Shown: one piece after another, positions 1 through 5,956 of the stretch
Numbering within the stretch: the first letter of the stretch is position 1
Layout: every line of letters starts with the position of its first letter
Assembly: GCA_027012915.1 (NCBI GenBank)
Contig: JALUYN010000602.1
Location: 1 to 7,146 of the forward strand
Direction of reading: 5' to 3'
Source of the DNA: Cellvibrionaceae bacterium
GTDB lineage: Bacteria > Pseudomonadota > Gammaproteobacteria > Pseudomonadales > Cellvibrionaceae
Length of the DNA stretch: 7,146 nt
Translations under genes and position numbers: made by a program
Notes under the pieces: generated by a model
Told to the model about the DNA's origin: nothing
What the model saw: only the letters and a program-made list of their open reading frames with translations
Database searches by the model: none

Positions 1-186
1 CTCGATGCTCGCTGCCAACTGCGATTGGCGATCCTGCGCCTCGGCGCGACGCTCGAAAAACTCCTGCCGACGTTTCCCGTCCGCAGGGTGTTTGTAGTTG
101 AGGACGTGGCGAGTTTGGAACACGACCTCACCGGCCTTGTTTGTGCGCTTCCGAATGCGCTTGGTAATTGATGATTTGAACGACAT
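1..186 (-). CDS. Site-specific integrase (tyrosine recombinase), N-terminal fragment
   Basis: Only the first 62 codons are in the window; the gene continues past the left edge. The start is ATG at 186-184. An in-frame TGA at 204-202 lies six codons upstream, so no longer start is available, and a weak GGA stands about 8 bases before the ATG. The protein begins MSFKSSITKRIRKRTNKAGE, a basic stretch, followed by a YKHPADGKRRQEFFERRAEA segment. Such starts are common in phage-type integrases of alphaproteobacterial islands, where this part forms the arm-site and core-binding N-terminal region. The catalytic R-H-R-Y residues would be downstream and cannot be seen. The enzyme should recombine element and chromosome att sites, probably helped by the helix-turn-helix protein at 2561-2785. 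The call rests on resemblance of a short N-terminus plus context. Confidence 0.65.
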   Translation of the reverse strand, partial: MSFKSSITKRIRKRTNKAGEVVFQTRHVLNYKHPADGKRRQEFFERRAEAQDRQSQLAASIE

Positions 187-410
187 AGCTTCATCCGTTG
201 GTCAAAAGACCGAAAAAATCACGGTGGATTCGCTGCAGGAATTTCTGTGGGTGTACGGAATATTTCGTGTAACCGAACATGTAACCGAGGTGCCATAATG
301 GCCCATTCTGGGCTGAACTCTGCGGTTGCGAACTACCCACACGGATTGGGGGTCTACACACCAGATGTAGCAGCGTCACAGTGCCAACCAGAGGTTGACC
401 GGGCTGGATA

Positions 411-440
411 GGGAGGGAGGGGGGGTACCCCTCCCCCCCT
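411..440. repeat. G-run/C-run palindrome with G-quadruplex pattern
   Basis: The plus strand reads GGGAGGGAGGGGGGG and then TACCCCTCCCCCCCT. The centre is GGTACC and the arms pair with a few mismatches, giving a very GC-rich hairpin. The G side alone fits G3-N1-G3-N1-G3-N1-G3, the canonical quadruplex pattern. It lies about 50 bp after the primase stop. There is no T-run on either side, so it is not a standard intrinsic terminator, although it could pause or stop polymerase. Confidence 0.6.
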
Positions 441-450
441 AAGCCATTCT

Positions 451-463
451 CAAACCGGGTTTG
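451..463. repeat. Perfect inverted repeat CAAACC-G-GGTTTG
   Basis: Six-base arms are separated by a single base, between the G/C-rich palindrome and the tandem TGTGACAG units. It could be a protein-binding site belonging to the same cluster. No function can be assigned from sequence alone. Confidence 0.5.
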
Positions 464-467
464 GTAA

Positions 468-483
468 TGTGACAGTGTGACAG
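468..483. repeat. Tandem TGTGACAG repeat (two units)
   Basis: TGTGACAG at 468-475 is followed directly by TGTGACAG at 476-483, just past the primase stop codon. An inverted partial copy (GTCACAG, complement CTGTGAC) lies at 375-381. Short tandem repeats next to a primase-helicase gene are the sort of sites used as iterons for origin recognition or as integrase/excisionase binding sites. Two units are few, so the functional reading is tentative. Confidence 0.5.
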
Positions 484-488
484 CCCAC

Positions 489-2564
489 CTAGAATGAGTA
501 GCCACCCGAGCTTCGGCGCGGGACCGTGATCTCGGCGTTGACCACCCTGGTGTTAATACTGCCTTGGCCTGTATCGCGGCGCTCTTGGCTGCGAGAAAAG
601 CCCAACCGTTTGAGTTTGCGACCAACTACGTGATTGCTTAGGTGCTTCTCGCCGTGCCGATCCGCCCAGTAATTGAAGTCCTCGGCAATTTCGGCGACTG
701 GAGTTTTGATGTCGCCGCGACGAAGCCGTTCTGCCGCGTACACATCAAAAGCATCCTGATAGGTTATGTATTCGCGCACCTCATCCCGAACCACATCCGG
801 GATATCAAAGCGATTGCGCTTCAGGAGCCGCTGGAGAGCTTTGACATAGCGGGCCAGAATACCGGCCTTCTCAGCCTTCAGTTTTTCAAATAGGTCAGGG
901 TCCGGACTTTTGACCCGAGGGCCACATGGAACGAGGAGCAAGCGACGTTCCAGCGCGTCGGGTGATGAGATGGAGCCCGGCGTATCAGGGTTCATTGAAC
1001 CCATGAAGCGCACTGTTGACCGCACAGTGCCTTTAACTTCTTGGTAGAGCTTGCGGACCGCAATCGGATCACCACCGGTGATCCGCGTGAAGGTTTCACC
1101 GAAGACTTTCTTTAAAGTTTGGACGTCAAAGCTGATGCAAATCAGCTTGTCGGCGATGTCGGTTCGGTACCGTTCGTCATCCAACTTGTCGAGAGGAGTG
1201 GTACTAACCGCGTTGGGGTCGTGGAGCATCTCCACGACGCGCAGCAGCGTACTCTTGCCACTCCCTCCTTCGCCAAGCAGGTACAGGGCAACCTGGAACC
1301 GCAATTCTGGTATCAGTGTAAGGGCCGCATATTCATCGAACAGCCTGATGCACGCCTCATTGCCCATTAGCGTGTCGTTGATGAGCTTGTCATATGTGGG
1401 ACACTCGGCACCGGGGTCGTAGTCAATATCCAGACGGTATCTAAGTTCGTGATCGGGAGAGTGCTCAAGCAGTTCACCCGTCCGAACATCGAGTGTTCCG
1501 TTAAGGCAACAAATTAGCCCGCTGTGTTCACCGAATTTCGGTCGAAGCACATTCAGAGACAGGCAAATGCGCACTGGCCGCAGCAGTGAACTGGCATATT
1601 GCTTGCCGCCGCCCGCCACGATGTGCCTCTTTGATACCTGGTCGATCAGATTGTCCGGCAGGCGCTTCCAGTGACCCTCTTCGTAGTGAAGAAAGCCGTG
1701 CCCTTCGACATAAGCGATCAGGCCAAGCTCTTCTTCGACCGATCGCGCGATGTATTCGTCGCGCGGAGGGGTGTCCCCGCCCGGTTGGTCAAAGCCTTTG
1801 CGGCGAGCACTCTCAATCCATTCCGGGAGCTCCTCCAACGAATTCCCGGAATAGTCTGTTGGTAGGAGCGAAGCGAATATCGCCTTGATTTCGTCATCAG
1901 TTGCACCGGCTCTTATGAGTTCGCCTGTCAGTGCTAGGCCAGCATCATGTGTACCTGTGCCAATGATAACGATGGCTGACTGGGCTGAGGTAACTGTTGC
2001 CTTGATAATGTCGAGGTGGCGCTTGGTGCACTCGGGGAGGTCATCCGGTGAGCATTCATATAGCGGCTTGCCAATCCACTCATATGGCTTGCCTGTTTCC
2101 GGATGAATTGACGGCGGCACAATCGTGCACTTGCCTTTGGACAGAAAGTCCACACCGCCAAAAACGCTTACACATTGGAACGACGTTGATTTGAGATTCG
2201 GCCCGGTGCGGACCTTCACGAAGATCGTTATCCCTTTCTTGCCGCGCTTTGCACTGATGAAATTCGGGAACAAGGCCTTTACGACGTTCACCCAAACATC
2301 GTCGTCGACATCAATTGCTGCGATCAGCCAACCGTCGGCGATCTCGCTTCCCATAACGGCAGCAATGTTGTGATCGGGAATCTTCGCTTTCCAATCTTCA
2401 ATTCGCTGTCGACTTGCCGGGTTGGAGGTGTATCCAAGAAAGCCTTTTTCTGAAGGGGCTTTTGATCTTGGCTTGAAGGGAACGATTGGTATCCGACTGT
2501 CTCGCCAATCGTCTATGCCCTGTTCAAGTGGACCAAGTTTGGGGGTCTCTGGACGCAGTTTCAT
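489..2564 (-). CDS. Primase-helicase, P4/D5 type (prim-pol plus superfamily 3 helicase)
   Basis: This 691-residue protein would prime and unwind DNA when the element replicates. Residues about 10-190 form a bifunctional primase/polymerase (prim-pol) domain: an acidic metal-binding motif IDVDDD (84-89) and the family signature PPSIHPETGKPYEW (150-163). A middle linker leads to a D5_N-like segment (about 350-425). The superfamily 3 helicase core follows: Walker A GEGGSGKS (431-438), Walker B region LICISFD (474-480), the ITGGDPIAVRKLY segment (495-507), motif C with the sensor Asn in MGSMN (521-525) and RRLLLVP (540-546). The C-terminal 80 residues look like a winged-helix DNA-binding tail. The length is usual for the family. 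The ATG at 2564-2562 overlaps the stop of the upstream gene (ATGA) and has a good GGGAGG about 6 bases before it, so translation is probably coupled. The Walker B acid appears to be Asp480 rather than the more usual Glu. Confidence 0.92.
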   Translation of the reverse strand: MKLRPETPKLGPLEQGIDDWRDSRIPIVPFKPRSKAPSEKGFLGYTSNPASRQRIEDWKAKIPDHNIAAVMGSEIADGWLIAAIDVDDDVWVNVVKALFPNFISAKRGKKGITIFVKVRTGPNLKSTSFQCVSVFGGVDFLSKGKCTIVPPSIHPETGKPYEWIGKPLYECSPDDLPECTKRHLDIIKATVTSAQSAIVIIGTGTHDAGLALTGELIRAGATDDEIKAIFASLLPTDYSGNSLEELPEWIESARRKGFDQPGGDTPPRDEYIARSVEEELGLIAYVEGHGFLHYEEGHWKRLPDNLIDQVSKRHIVAGGGKQYASSLLRPVRICLSLNVLRPKFGEHSGLICCLNGTLDVRTGELLEHSPDHELRYRLDIDYDPGAECPTYDKLINDTLMGNEACIRLFDEYAALTLIPELRFQVALYLLGEGGSGKSTLLRVVEMLHDPNAVSTTPLDKLDDERYRTDIADKLICISFDVQTLKKVFGETFTRITGGDPIAVRKLYQEVKGTVRSTVRFMGSMNPDTPGSISSPDALERRLLLVPCGPRVKSPDPDLFEKLKAEKAGILARYVKALQRLLKRNRFDIPDVVRDEVREYITYQDAFDVYAAERLRRGDIKTPVAEIAEDFNYWADRHGEKHLSNHVVGRKLKRLGFSRSQERRDTGQGSINTRVVNAEITVPRRSSGGYSF

Positions 2565-2785
2565 ACTGCACCTCCCAGGCAGCGATGTGCCTGAATGAAG
2601 GCTTGCACCTCATCAAGCCGCACAAAGCGGCGCGACCCGAACGGTGTGTAGAAGGGGATGAGCCCCTTATTCACTGCGCGTCGGAGGGCGTGCTCCTTGA
2701 TGCCCAGCGCCTTTGAGGCTTGGGGGATTGTCATGTACTGGCAAGGGGGGTGGTCTGGCCGGTGCTTGAAATCTTGAGAGTTCAA
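2561..2785 (-). CDS. Excisionase-like winged helix-turn-helix protein (AlpA/HTH_17 type)
   Basis: This 74-residue protein has a MerR/excisionase-like fold: helix-turn-helix at about residues 18-42 (MTIPQASKALGIKEHALRRA), then a wing, FGSRRFVRLDEVQAFI (49-64). Members of this family bind DNA as excision factors or as regulators of integrase and replication genes in satellites and islands. The chosen start is TTG at 2785-2783: GGAG stands 8 bases upstream and an in-frame TGA lies two codons before it. The alternative ATG at 2734-2732 has no ribosome binding site and would trim the protein to the bare domain. It is first in an operon with the primase, overlapping it by 4 bases. The ribosome binding site lies in the arm of a hairpin (2793-2812), which points to translational control or autoregulation at an operator. 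Confidence 0.85.
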   Translation of the reverse strand: MNSQDFKHRPDHPPCQYMTIPQASKALGIKEHALRRAVNKGLIPFYTPFGSRRFVRLDEVQAFIQAHRCLGGAV

Positions 2786-2792
2786 TGCTCAA

Positions 2793-2812
2793 TCTCCATG
2801 GTTATCTGGAGA
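2793..2812 (-). promoter_or_regulatory. Hairpin covering the ribosome binding site of the helix-turn-helix gene
   Basis: The minus strand reads TCTCCAGATAACCATGGAGA: perfect 6-base arms around an 8-base loop. The downstream arm contains GGAG (complement of 2797-2794), which is the Shine-Dalgarno for the TTG start at 2785. In RNA the hairpin would hide the ribosome binding site; as DNA the same dyad could be an operator. Both readings are inference. Confidence 0.5.
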
Positions 2813-2840
2813 AATGAGCGAAATGGCCTGTTAGCCGCGC

Positions 2841-2883
2841 ACACGTCTCCAGTGCAGGCAAAGCCTGCGACTAAGAAACGTGT
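2841..2883. repeat. Compound inverted repeat (43 nt stem-loop)
   Basis: The outer arms are ACACGT (2841-2846) and ACGTGT (2878-2883). The inner arms are AGT-GCAGGC (2851-2859) and GCCTGC-G-ACT (2863-2872), a 9-bp stem with a one-base bulge and an AAA loop. No T-run follows on either strand, so it is not a typical terminator. It lies between the start of the helix-turn-helix gene and the mini-ORF, where an operator or a leader-RNA structure is plausible. Confidence 0.5.
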
Positions 2884-2909
2884 TTGCAGCGATGGAGGAG
2901 GGAGCCACC

Positions 2910-2960
2910 ATGTCTTACCGAGGCGCTGAAACCCCGGCCGGTGTTGTGAGTAAAGACTAG
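2910..2960 (+). CDS. Possible 16-residue leader peptide or small protein
   Basis: ATG at 2910 opens a frame encoding MSYRGAETPAGVVSKD and ending with TAG at 2958-2960. It is preceded by GGAGGAGGGAG (2894-2904), an unusually strong Shine-Dalgarno 5 bases before the ATG. No membrane segment, codon run or known family is recognised. The gap of about 440 bp to the radical SAM gene makes a classic attenuator leader for that operon less likely. It may be a real small protein, a decayed gene start, or chance. Confidence 0.3.
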   Translation: MSYRGAETPAGVVSKD

Positions 2961-2969
2961 CACCTAAGC

Positions 2970-2979
2970 CCGAATTCGG
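2970..2979. repeat. Palindrome CCGAATTCGG
   Basis: A perfect 10-bp palindrome just after the mini-ORF and inside the interval between the two ACTAGCACC copies. It could be an operator half of the divergent region, but at this length it may be chance. Confidence 0.25.
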
Positions 2980-3402
2980 AACTTACATCTACTAGCACCG
3001 CCATGCATTACAGACTTGTCAGCGCAAGCCGAGCAGGACGTCTCCCCGTGCGAAACACAAGCACACATTAAGCGATTCGTTCGCGGCGGCAAACTTCGTC
3101 GGCAATGATATTATTCCGTGTACAAATTAAATTAGGGTTTTGACTTGTAGCGGTCAGATTCTGCGCTTTACCCAGTGAATGAAGCAAAACAACCAAAAAT
3201 GGCTGATCTGAACCCCTTCAACCCTTCAGTTGTCTTAGGGGACTGACACTTTGGGTGCCCTATGTTGTAGGTAGCGTGACTGAGAGTTAGTTCTTCCTGG
3301 CCATACTTTCTGTTGGCGAGGAAATCAAAACTGCGTTCTTATGTAGGCGAGCCGTGAATGTAGCTGTTCGGAACGTTCCCGACGTACTTTGAATAGAGAA
3401 TC

Positions 3403-4506
3403 ATGAAGACACTTCGCAAGTCGCCATCAGGGCTTCCAGCCTCGCTTCAACAGGTTGTCGACTATCGTAAGTCTGGTTTGAGCCTCAACCATGTTGTCGG
3501 CTGTCCGCTAGACTGTGGGTATTGCGTTCGGCATTTGTTCGAGAACTACGATATGAAGCGCCCGCATCTGGTAACCACTGACCGTGCTGCGGTTGATGCC
3601 CTGTTTGGTCATTGGGCATTTCAAAGAGATCTTACGCCCATACAGGTTTTTAATCGGGCAACTGATCCATTTCTGACGGGAGTTAAGGATCATCTGTTTT
3701 CTACTCTTGAGGAAATAGACCGCCGAGGTGTGTCGAACCCCGTTCTGGTGATTACACGCTGGAAGGTGACCCAAAGGGATATCGAACGGCTCGAGCGTCT
3801 AAGAAATTTGCGTCTGACAATACTGCTGACTTGGTCAGGTATCGACGATAAGAGAATTGAACCAGTCGATAGTCAAATTGCTGCTCGCTCTCTTGCTAAC
3901 CTGAGCCGACACGGCAAGCGCACAAAGAAAATCCTATACTGGCGTCCACTGATAGCCGGTCTGAATGATACAAAGGCACACCTCTCGGCTGCGCGTGAGC
4001 TATCTGTCTACGCTGATGCTACAGTCTTCACCGGGTTGTTTCATCGTGATGAAATCCGCCAGCACTTCAGAAATTCTGGTGTAGCCGATCTGTATGAGAG
4101 CGTTGCACGCAGGAAAATCCTGCCCGCTGAGGTCGAATCCCGCGTCATTGAAGCGTTTAAAGGCGTTCCACTCTTTAGGAAGACTTCGTGCGGTGTCGCA
4201 TATGCGCACGGGGTGTCTGACTATAATGGTCACTATGGAATCAAGGATATTTGTGACATCTGCCCAAACGCGCAACAGGCGATCTGTGGAAAATCTCACC
4301 GAAGACCAACAATGAATCGAGTTTGTGCTCTTGCAAGGCGTGCACTGTTGGACCCGTCTTTGATAGAGATTGATGACCGTCGAATACAACTGAACAACAG
4401 CAGCGAGCAGCAAAGGTACTTTATCCAACACTCGCTGAATTATCAGGTGCATGATCTAGACTATCCGCACCTACCGAAGAACCACGGCCGGGCAGACATA
4501 GAGTGA
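3403..4506 (+). CDS. Radical SAM protein, SplB/COG1533-like, with extra C-terminal cysteines
   Basis: This 367-residue protein has the radical SAM cluster motif in GCPLDCGYC (Cys34, Cys38, Cys41), expected to bind the [4Fe-4S] cluster that cleaves S-adenosylmethionine. The segment FNRATDPFL (83-91), followed by ITRWKVTQRDIERL (117-130), recalls the TDPY and TK...RD pattern of SplB/COG1533 proteins, the group that includes spore photoproduct lyase. A second cysteine set, Cys263, Cys284, Cys287 and Cys295, with the phrase DYNGHYGI (273-280), suggests an auxiliary Fe-S cluster or zinc site. The substrate is unknown; DNA, RNA or a nucleotide is likely given its neighbours, a DEDDh exonuclease and a P-loop kinase. 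The ATG at 3403 has only a weak AGAG about 5 bases upstream. Its stop TGA overlaps the GTG of the next gene. It is not a typical viperin, whose motif and length differ. Confidence 0.85.
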   Translation: MKTLRKSPSGLPASLQQVVDYRKSGLSLNHVVGCPLDCGYCVRHLFENYDMKRPHLVTTDRAAVDALFGHWAFQRDLTPIQVFNRATDPFLTGVKDHLFSTLEEIDRRGVSNPVLVITRWKVTQRDIERLERLRNLRLTILLTWSGIDDKRIEPVDSQIAARSLANLSRHGKRTKKILYWRPLIAGLNDTKAHLSAARELSVYADATVFTGLFHRDEIRQHFRNSGVADLYESVARRKILPAEVESRVIEAFKGVPLFRKTSCGVAYAHGVSDYNGHYGIKDICDICPNAQQAICGKSHRRPTMNRVCALARRALLDPSLIEIDDRRIQLNNSSEQQRYFIQHSLNYQVHDLDYPHLPKNHGRADIE

Positions 4507-5093
4507 CAGCAATTGACGAATACTTTTGGGTTGTCGACGTGGAGGGTAATGGCGCATCGCCACCTGAAGTCGTCGAGCTAGCGATGGTCGAGGTTTCCTT
4601 GAGAGCACTATCCGGGAAAACCTACCACTGGTTCATTAAGCCGCGCCTACCAATCAACCCTCGCGTTACCCGCATACACGGCATCACGAACGACGACGTA
4701 TCGCGAGCGCCGTCTATGGAAGACATCGAGGACGATGTTTATCTATGTTTGGAACATTCTCCAATCGTTGGTCACAATGTGAGGATCGAAGTCCAAGCAT
4801 TGAAGCGCAGCCTCACCGATTGGTCTCCAGTTTCCGCGATCGATACTTTAAGATTAGCTAAAAATCTAAAGCCAGGCTTGAAGTCATACAGTCTCAAAAA
4901 CCTTGGAGCGGAATTTGCACTCAGCAAGCAAGCGGCACTGTTGAGCGGTCGTCGGCATCACTCAGCTCTCTACGACGCGACGCTCACAGCCTTACTATTT
5001 GTAAAGTTGCTAGAAGAAGTGCCGCCCGCAGATCACCATCGAGCAATTGCCGAAGCCGATATTCTAAATAGGGCACAGGGAATCCTTTTGTGA
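4503..5093 (+). CDS. DEDDh-family 3'-5' exonuclease (DnaQ/RNase T-like)
   Basis: This 196-residue protein is essentially a single exonuclease domain. Exo I is VVDVEGNG with Asp12 and Glu14. The RIHGITNDDV segment (57-66) is typical of the epsilon-subunit family. Exo II is HNVRIEVQAL (91-100), where the position usually held by Asp (HNxxFD) is Glu96. DTL at 114-116 follows, and Exo III is RHHSALYDA, with His153 and Asp158 in the H-x4-D spacing that defines the DEDDh class. Such enzymes remove nucleotides from 3' ends of DNA or RNA with two metal ions. The start is GTG at 4503, sharing GTGA with the radical SAM stop; no good Shine-Dalgarno is visible, so translation is probably coupled. The conservative Asp-to-Glu change may leave activity intact or alter it. 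A housekeeping DnaQ role is unlikely because the gene sits mid-operon with non-replication genes. Confidence 0.88.
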   Translation: MTAIDEYFWVVDVEGNGASPPEVVELAMVEVSLRALSGKTYHWFIKPRLPINPRVTRIHGITNDDVSRAPSMEDIEDDVYLCLEHSPIVGHNVRIEVQALKRSLTDWSPVSAIDTLRLAKNLKPGLKSYSLKNLGAEFALSKQAALLSGRRHHSALYDATLTALLFVKLLEEVPPADHHRAIAEADILNRAQGILL

Positions 5094-5692
5094 CCAGACG
5101 GCCGATCAGGATTGGTATTGCGGGCACCCATTCAACAGGGAAAACTGAGTTCCTGAACTTACTGAGACTACGATTGCACGGTGCAGGTCTACTTGTTGGC
5201 AACGTTCAGGATTTGGCGGCCGCCGCTCGAGAATTGGGGTTTCCCATCCTTACTGAACACACGTATGAAAGCACGCTTTGGATCATGGCGGAGGGAATGC
5301 GTCGTGAATGCGAAGCGGCATTGTCAAGCGACGTGATACTTATTGATCGCCCCATTTTTGACGCTGTCGGTTACTTTGAAGCGGCATTGGAGTTCACCGG
5401 TCGCACGGCTAGCGCCCAGCAACTGGAGGAGCTACACATTATCGCGCGGGCGCACTTAGGAGCCTACAACTTAGTGATCGGTACAGAAATGGATCCAACC
5501 ATTGAACTTGGCGAAGGCCGCGATGCCAATGAAGAATTTCGACTATCTGCAGCAAAACATATTGAAGCATTTCTAATGCGAGAGGCGCCAGACGCGCTCA
5601 TTCTTACGTCTTCTAATCGAGCAGATTTACTGGATCAGACCGAAACGTTCATCACAAGATGTTTCGCTGACAACAGCCACCCCCCAAAGTGA
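5090..5692 (+). CDS. P-loop nucleoside/nucleotide kinase-like ATPase (AAA_28-like)
   Basis: This 200-residue protein starts with RIGIAGTHSTGKTEFL, whose Walker A is GTHSTGKT (12-19). Walker B is VILIDRPIFDAVGY (82-95), with Asp86-Arg87, the DR...D pattern of deoxynucleoside and thymidylate-type kinases. A basic/acidic stretch GEGRDANEEFR (141-151) fits a lid that closes over ATP. No helicase or AAA+ oligomerisation elements are seen, so a small-molecule kinase is more likely than a motor; NadR-like ribosylnicotinamide kinases and AAA_28 proteins share this layout. The substrate is unknown, probably a nucleoside or nucleotide linked to the radical SAM product or to the mononucleotides the exonuclease releases (inference). 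The start is GTG at 5090, sharing GTGA with the exonuclease stop; a weak GGG lies upstream. It is the last gene of the operon. Confidence 0.8.
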   Translation: MTRRPIRIGIAGTHSTGKTEFLNLLRLRLHGAGLLVGNVQDLAAAARELGFPILTEHTYESTLWIMAEGMRRECEAALSSDVILIDRPIFDAVGYFEAALEFTGRTASAQQLEELHIIARAHLGAYNLVIGTEMDPTIELGEGRDANEEFRLSAAKHIEAFLMREAPDALILTSSNRADLLDQTETFITRCFADNSHPPK

Positions 5693-5742
5693 CGTGCTCT
5701 TTCCTTGAGTTGGAGCTTCGTCGCATGTGGCGCGGCAGCTAA

Positions 5743-5768
5743 TGACCTGAGACCCTTAGGTTCCTCAC
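5743..5768 (+). repeat. TGACCTGAGA...CCTCA repeat, copy 1 (with hairpin)
   Basis: Located 51 bp after the kinase stop. It contains ACCTGAG-ACC-CTTAGGT (5745-5761), a 7-bp stem with one G-T pair and a 3-base loop. A related copy lies at 7017-7041 in the same orientation, shortly after the nuclease stop. The hairpin is followed by a mildly T-rich stretch, so a weak terminator is possible. Confidence 0.45.
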
Positions 5769-5837
5769 TGCGGTTTGCTTGTTCTTGGTTCTACTGGGCA
5801 AAGTAGTAAGCAGGCCCGACCAACCATCTCTTTTTAG

Positions 5838-5849
5838 TCTGTATACAGA
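5838..5849. promoter_or_regulatory. Perfect palindrome TCTGTATACAGA (possible operator)
   Basis: A 12-bp perfect dyad upstream of the nuclease gene and downstream of the three-gene operon. The length and symmetry suit a dimeric repressor. It is not a standard LexA box, because the CTG and CAG halves are separated by only four bases. It lies about 300 bp from the nuclease start, so direct control of that gene is uncertain. Confidence 0.35.
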
Positions 5850-5956
5850 TGTTTTGGGCGTTTCGACTCATAACCTACTAGTTTGATTATCTACTACCTG
5901 TATCTTGATTAAAACCATATGTGGTCTTGGCAGCATTTTTAACTGGCGCAGGTGCC

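Larger units (their letters stand above)
187..488. other. Intergenic region between primase and integrase
   Basis: This 302-bp stretch has no convincing gene. An open frame on the minus strand (625-191) crosses it, but it starts inside the primase in another frame and its peptide has the composition of a shadow. The region holds a short GGTC-AAAA-GACC hairpin (200-211) just upstream of the integrase start, a GTCACAG copy (375-381), a G-run/C-run palindrome (411-440), a perfect CAAACC-G-GGTTTG inverted repeat (451-463) and two tandem TGTGACAG units (468-483). This density of repeats suggests a replication origin, integrase arm sites or a transcription end; the sequence alone does not decide. 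Confidence 0.5.
1..2785 (-). mobile_element. Integration/replication core of an integrative element (partial)
   Basis: Three genes on the minus strand form a typical mobile-element set: an excisionase-like helix-turn-helix protein, a P4-type primase-helicase and a tyrosine-recombinase-type integrase cut by the window edge. No capsid, portal, terminase, conjugation or partition gene is visible, so a P4-like satellite, a cryptic prophage remnant or a genomic island all fit. The attachment site is not visible; it would probably lie beyond the 3' end of the integrase, outside the window. The right boundary of the element is unknown, and the plus-strand genes from 3403 onwards are probably its cargo. 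Confidence 0.6.
2786..3402. other. Divergent intergenic control region (617 bp)
   Basis: The region separates the minus-strand replication operon from the plus-strand cargo operon. It holds a hairpin over a ribosome binding site (2793-2812), a compound inverted repeat (2841-2883), a mini-ORF with strong Shine-Dalgarno (2910-2960), the palindrome CCGAATTCGG (2970-2979) and a 9-bp direct repeat ACTAGCACC (2956-2964 and 2991-2999, 35 bp apart). From 3001 to 3402 no gene, tRNA or clear repeat stands out. A TTGACT at 3140-3145 is a possible -35 box for the cargo operon, but no good -10 lies at the right distance. Confidence 0.5.

Noticed and set aside
191..625. 144-codon open frame on the minus strand covering the primase end and the following gap
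   Set aside because: It begins inside the primase in another frame, and the peptide is rich in Pro, Gly and Arg runs without domain character; the repeats it crosses explain the odd residues. Treated as a shadow.
2956..2999. ACTAGCACC direct repeat as an attachment-site pair
   Set aside because: Only 9 bp, 35 bp apart and with no integrase next to it; too short and too close for att sites.
3003..3071. 22-codon frame starting at an ATG at 3003
   Set aside because: No ribosome binding site, and the peptide looks random.
3140..3171. TTGACT as the -35 box of a promoter for the radical SAM operon
   Set aside because: No acceptable -10 sequence occurs 16-18 bases downstream; kept only as a remark.
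3211..3260. AACCCCTTC/AACCCTTC near-repeat with CCCCT...AGGGG pairing as a tRNA or att core
   Set aside because: No cloverleaf can be drawn and the stem has a 20-base loop; probably chance.
3403..4506. Calling the radical SAM protein a prokaryotic viperin
   Set aside because: The cluster motif context (GCPLDCGYCVRH), the TDPF...RD pattern and the extra C-terminal cysteines fit SplB/COG1533-like proteins better; only the kinase neighbour recalls viperin loci.
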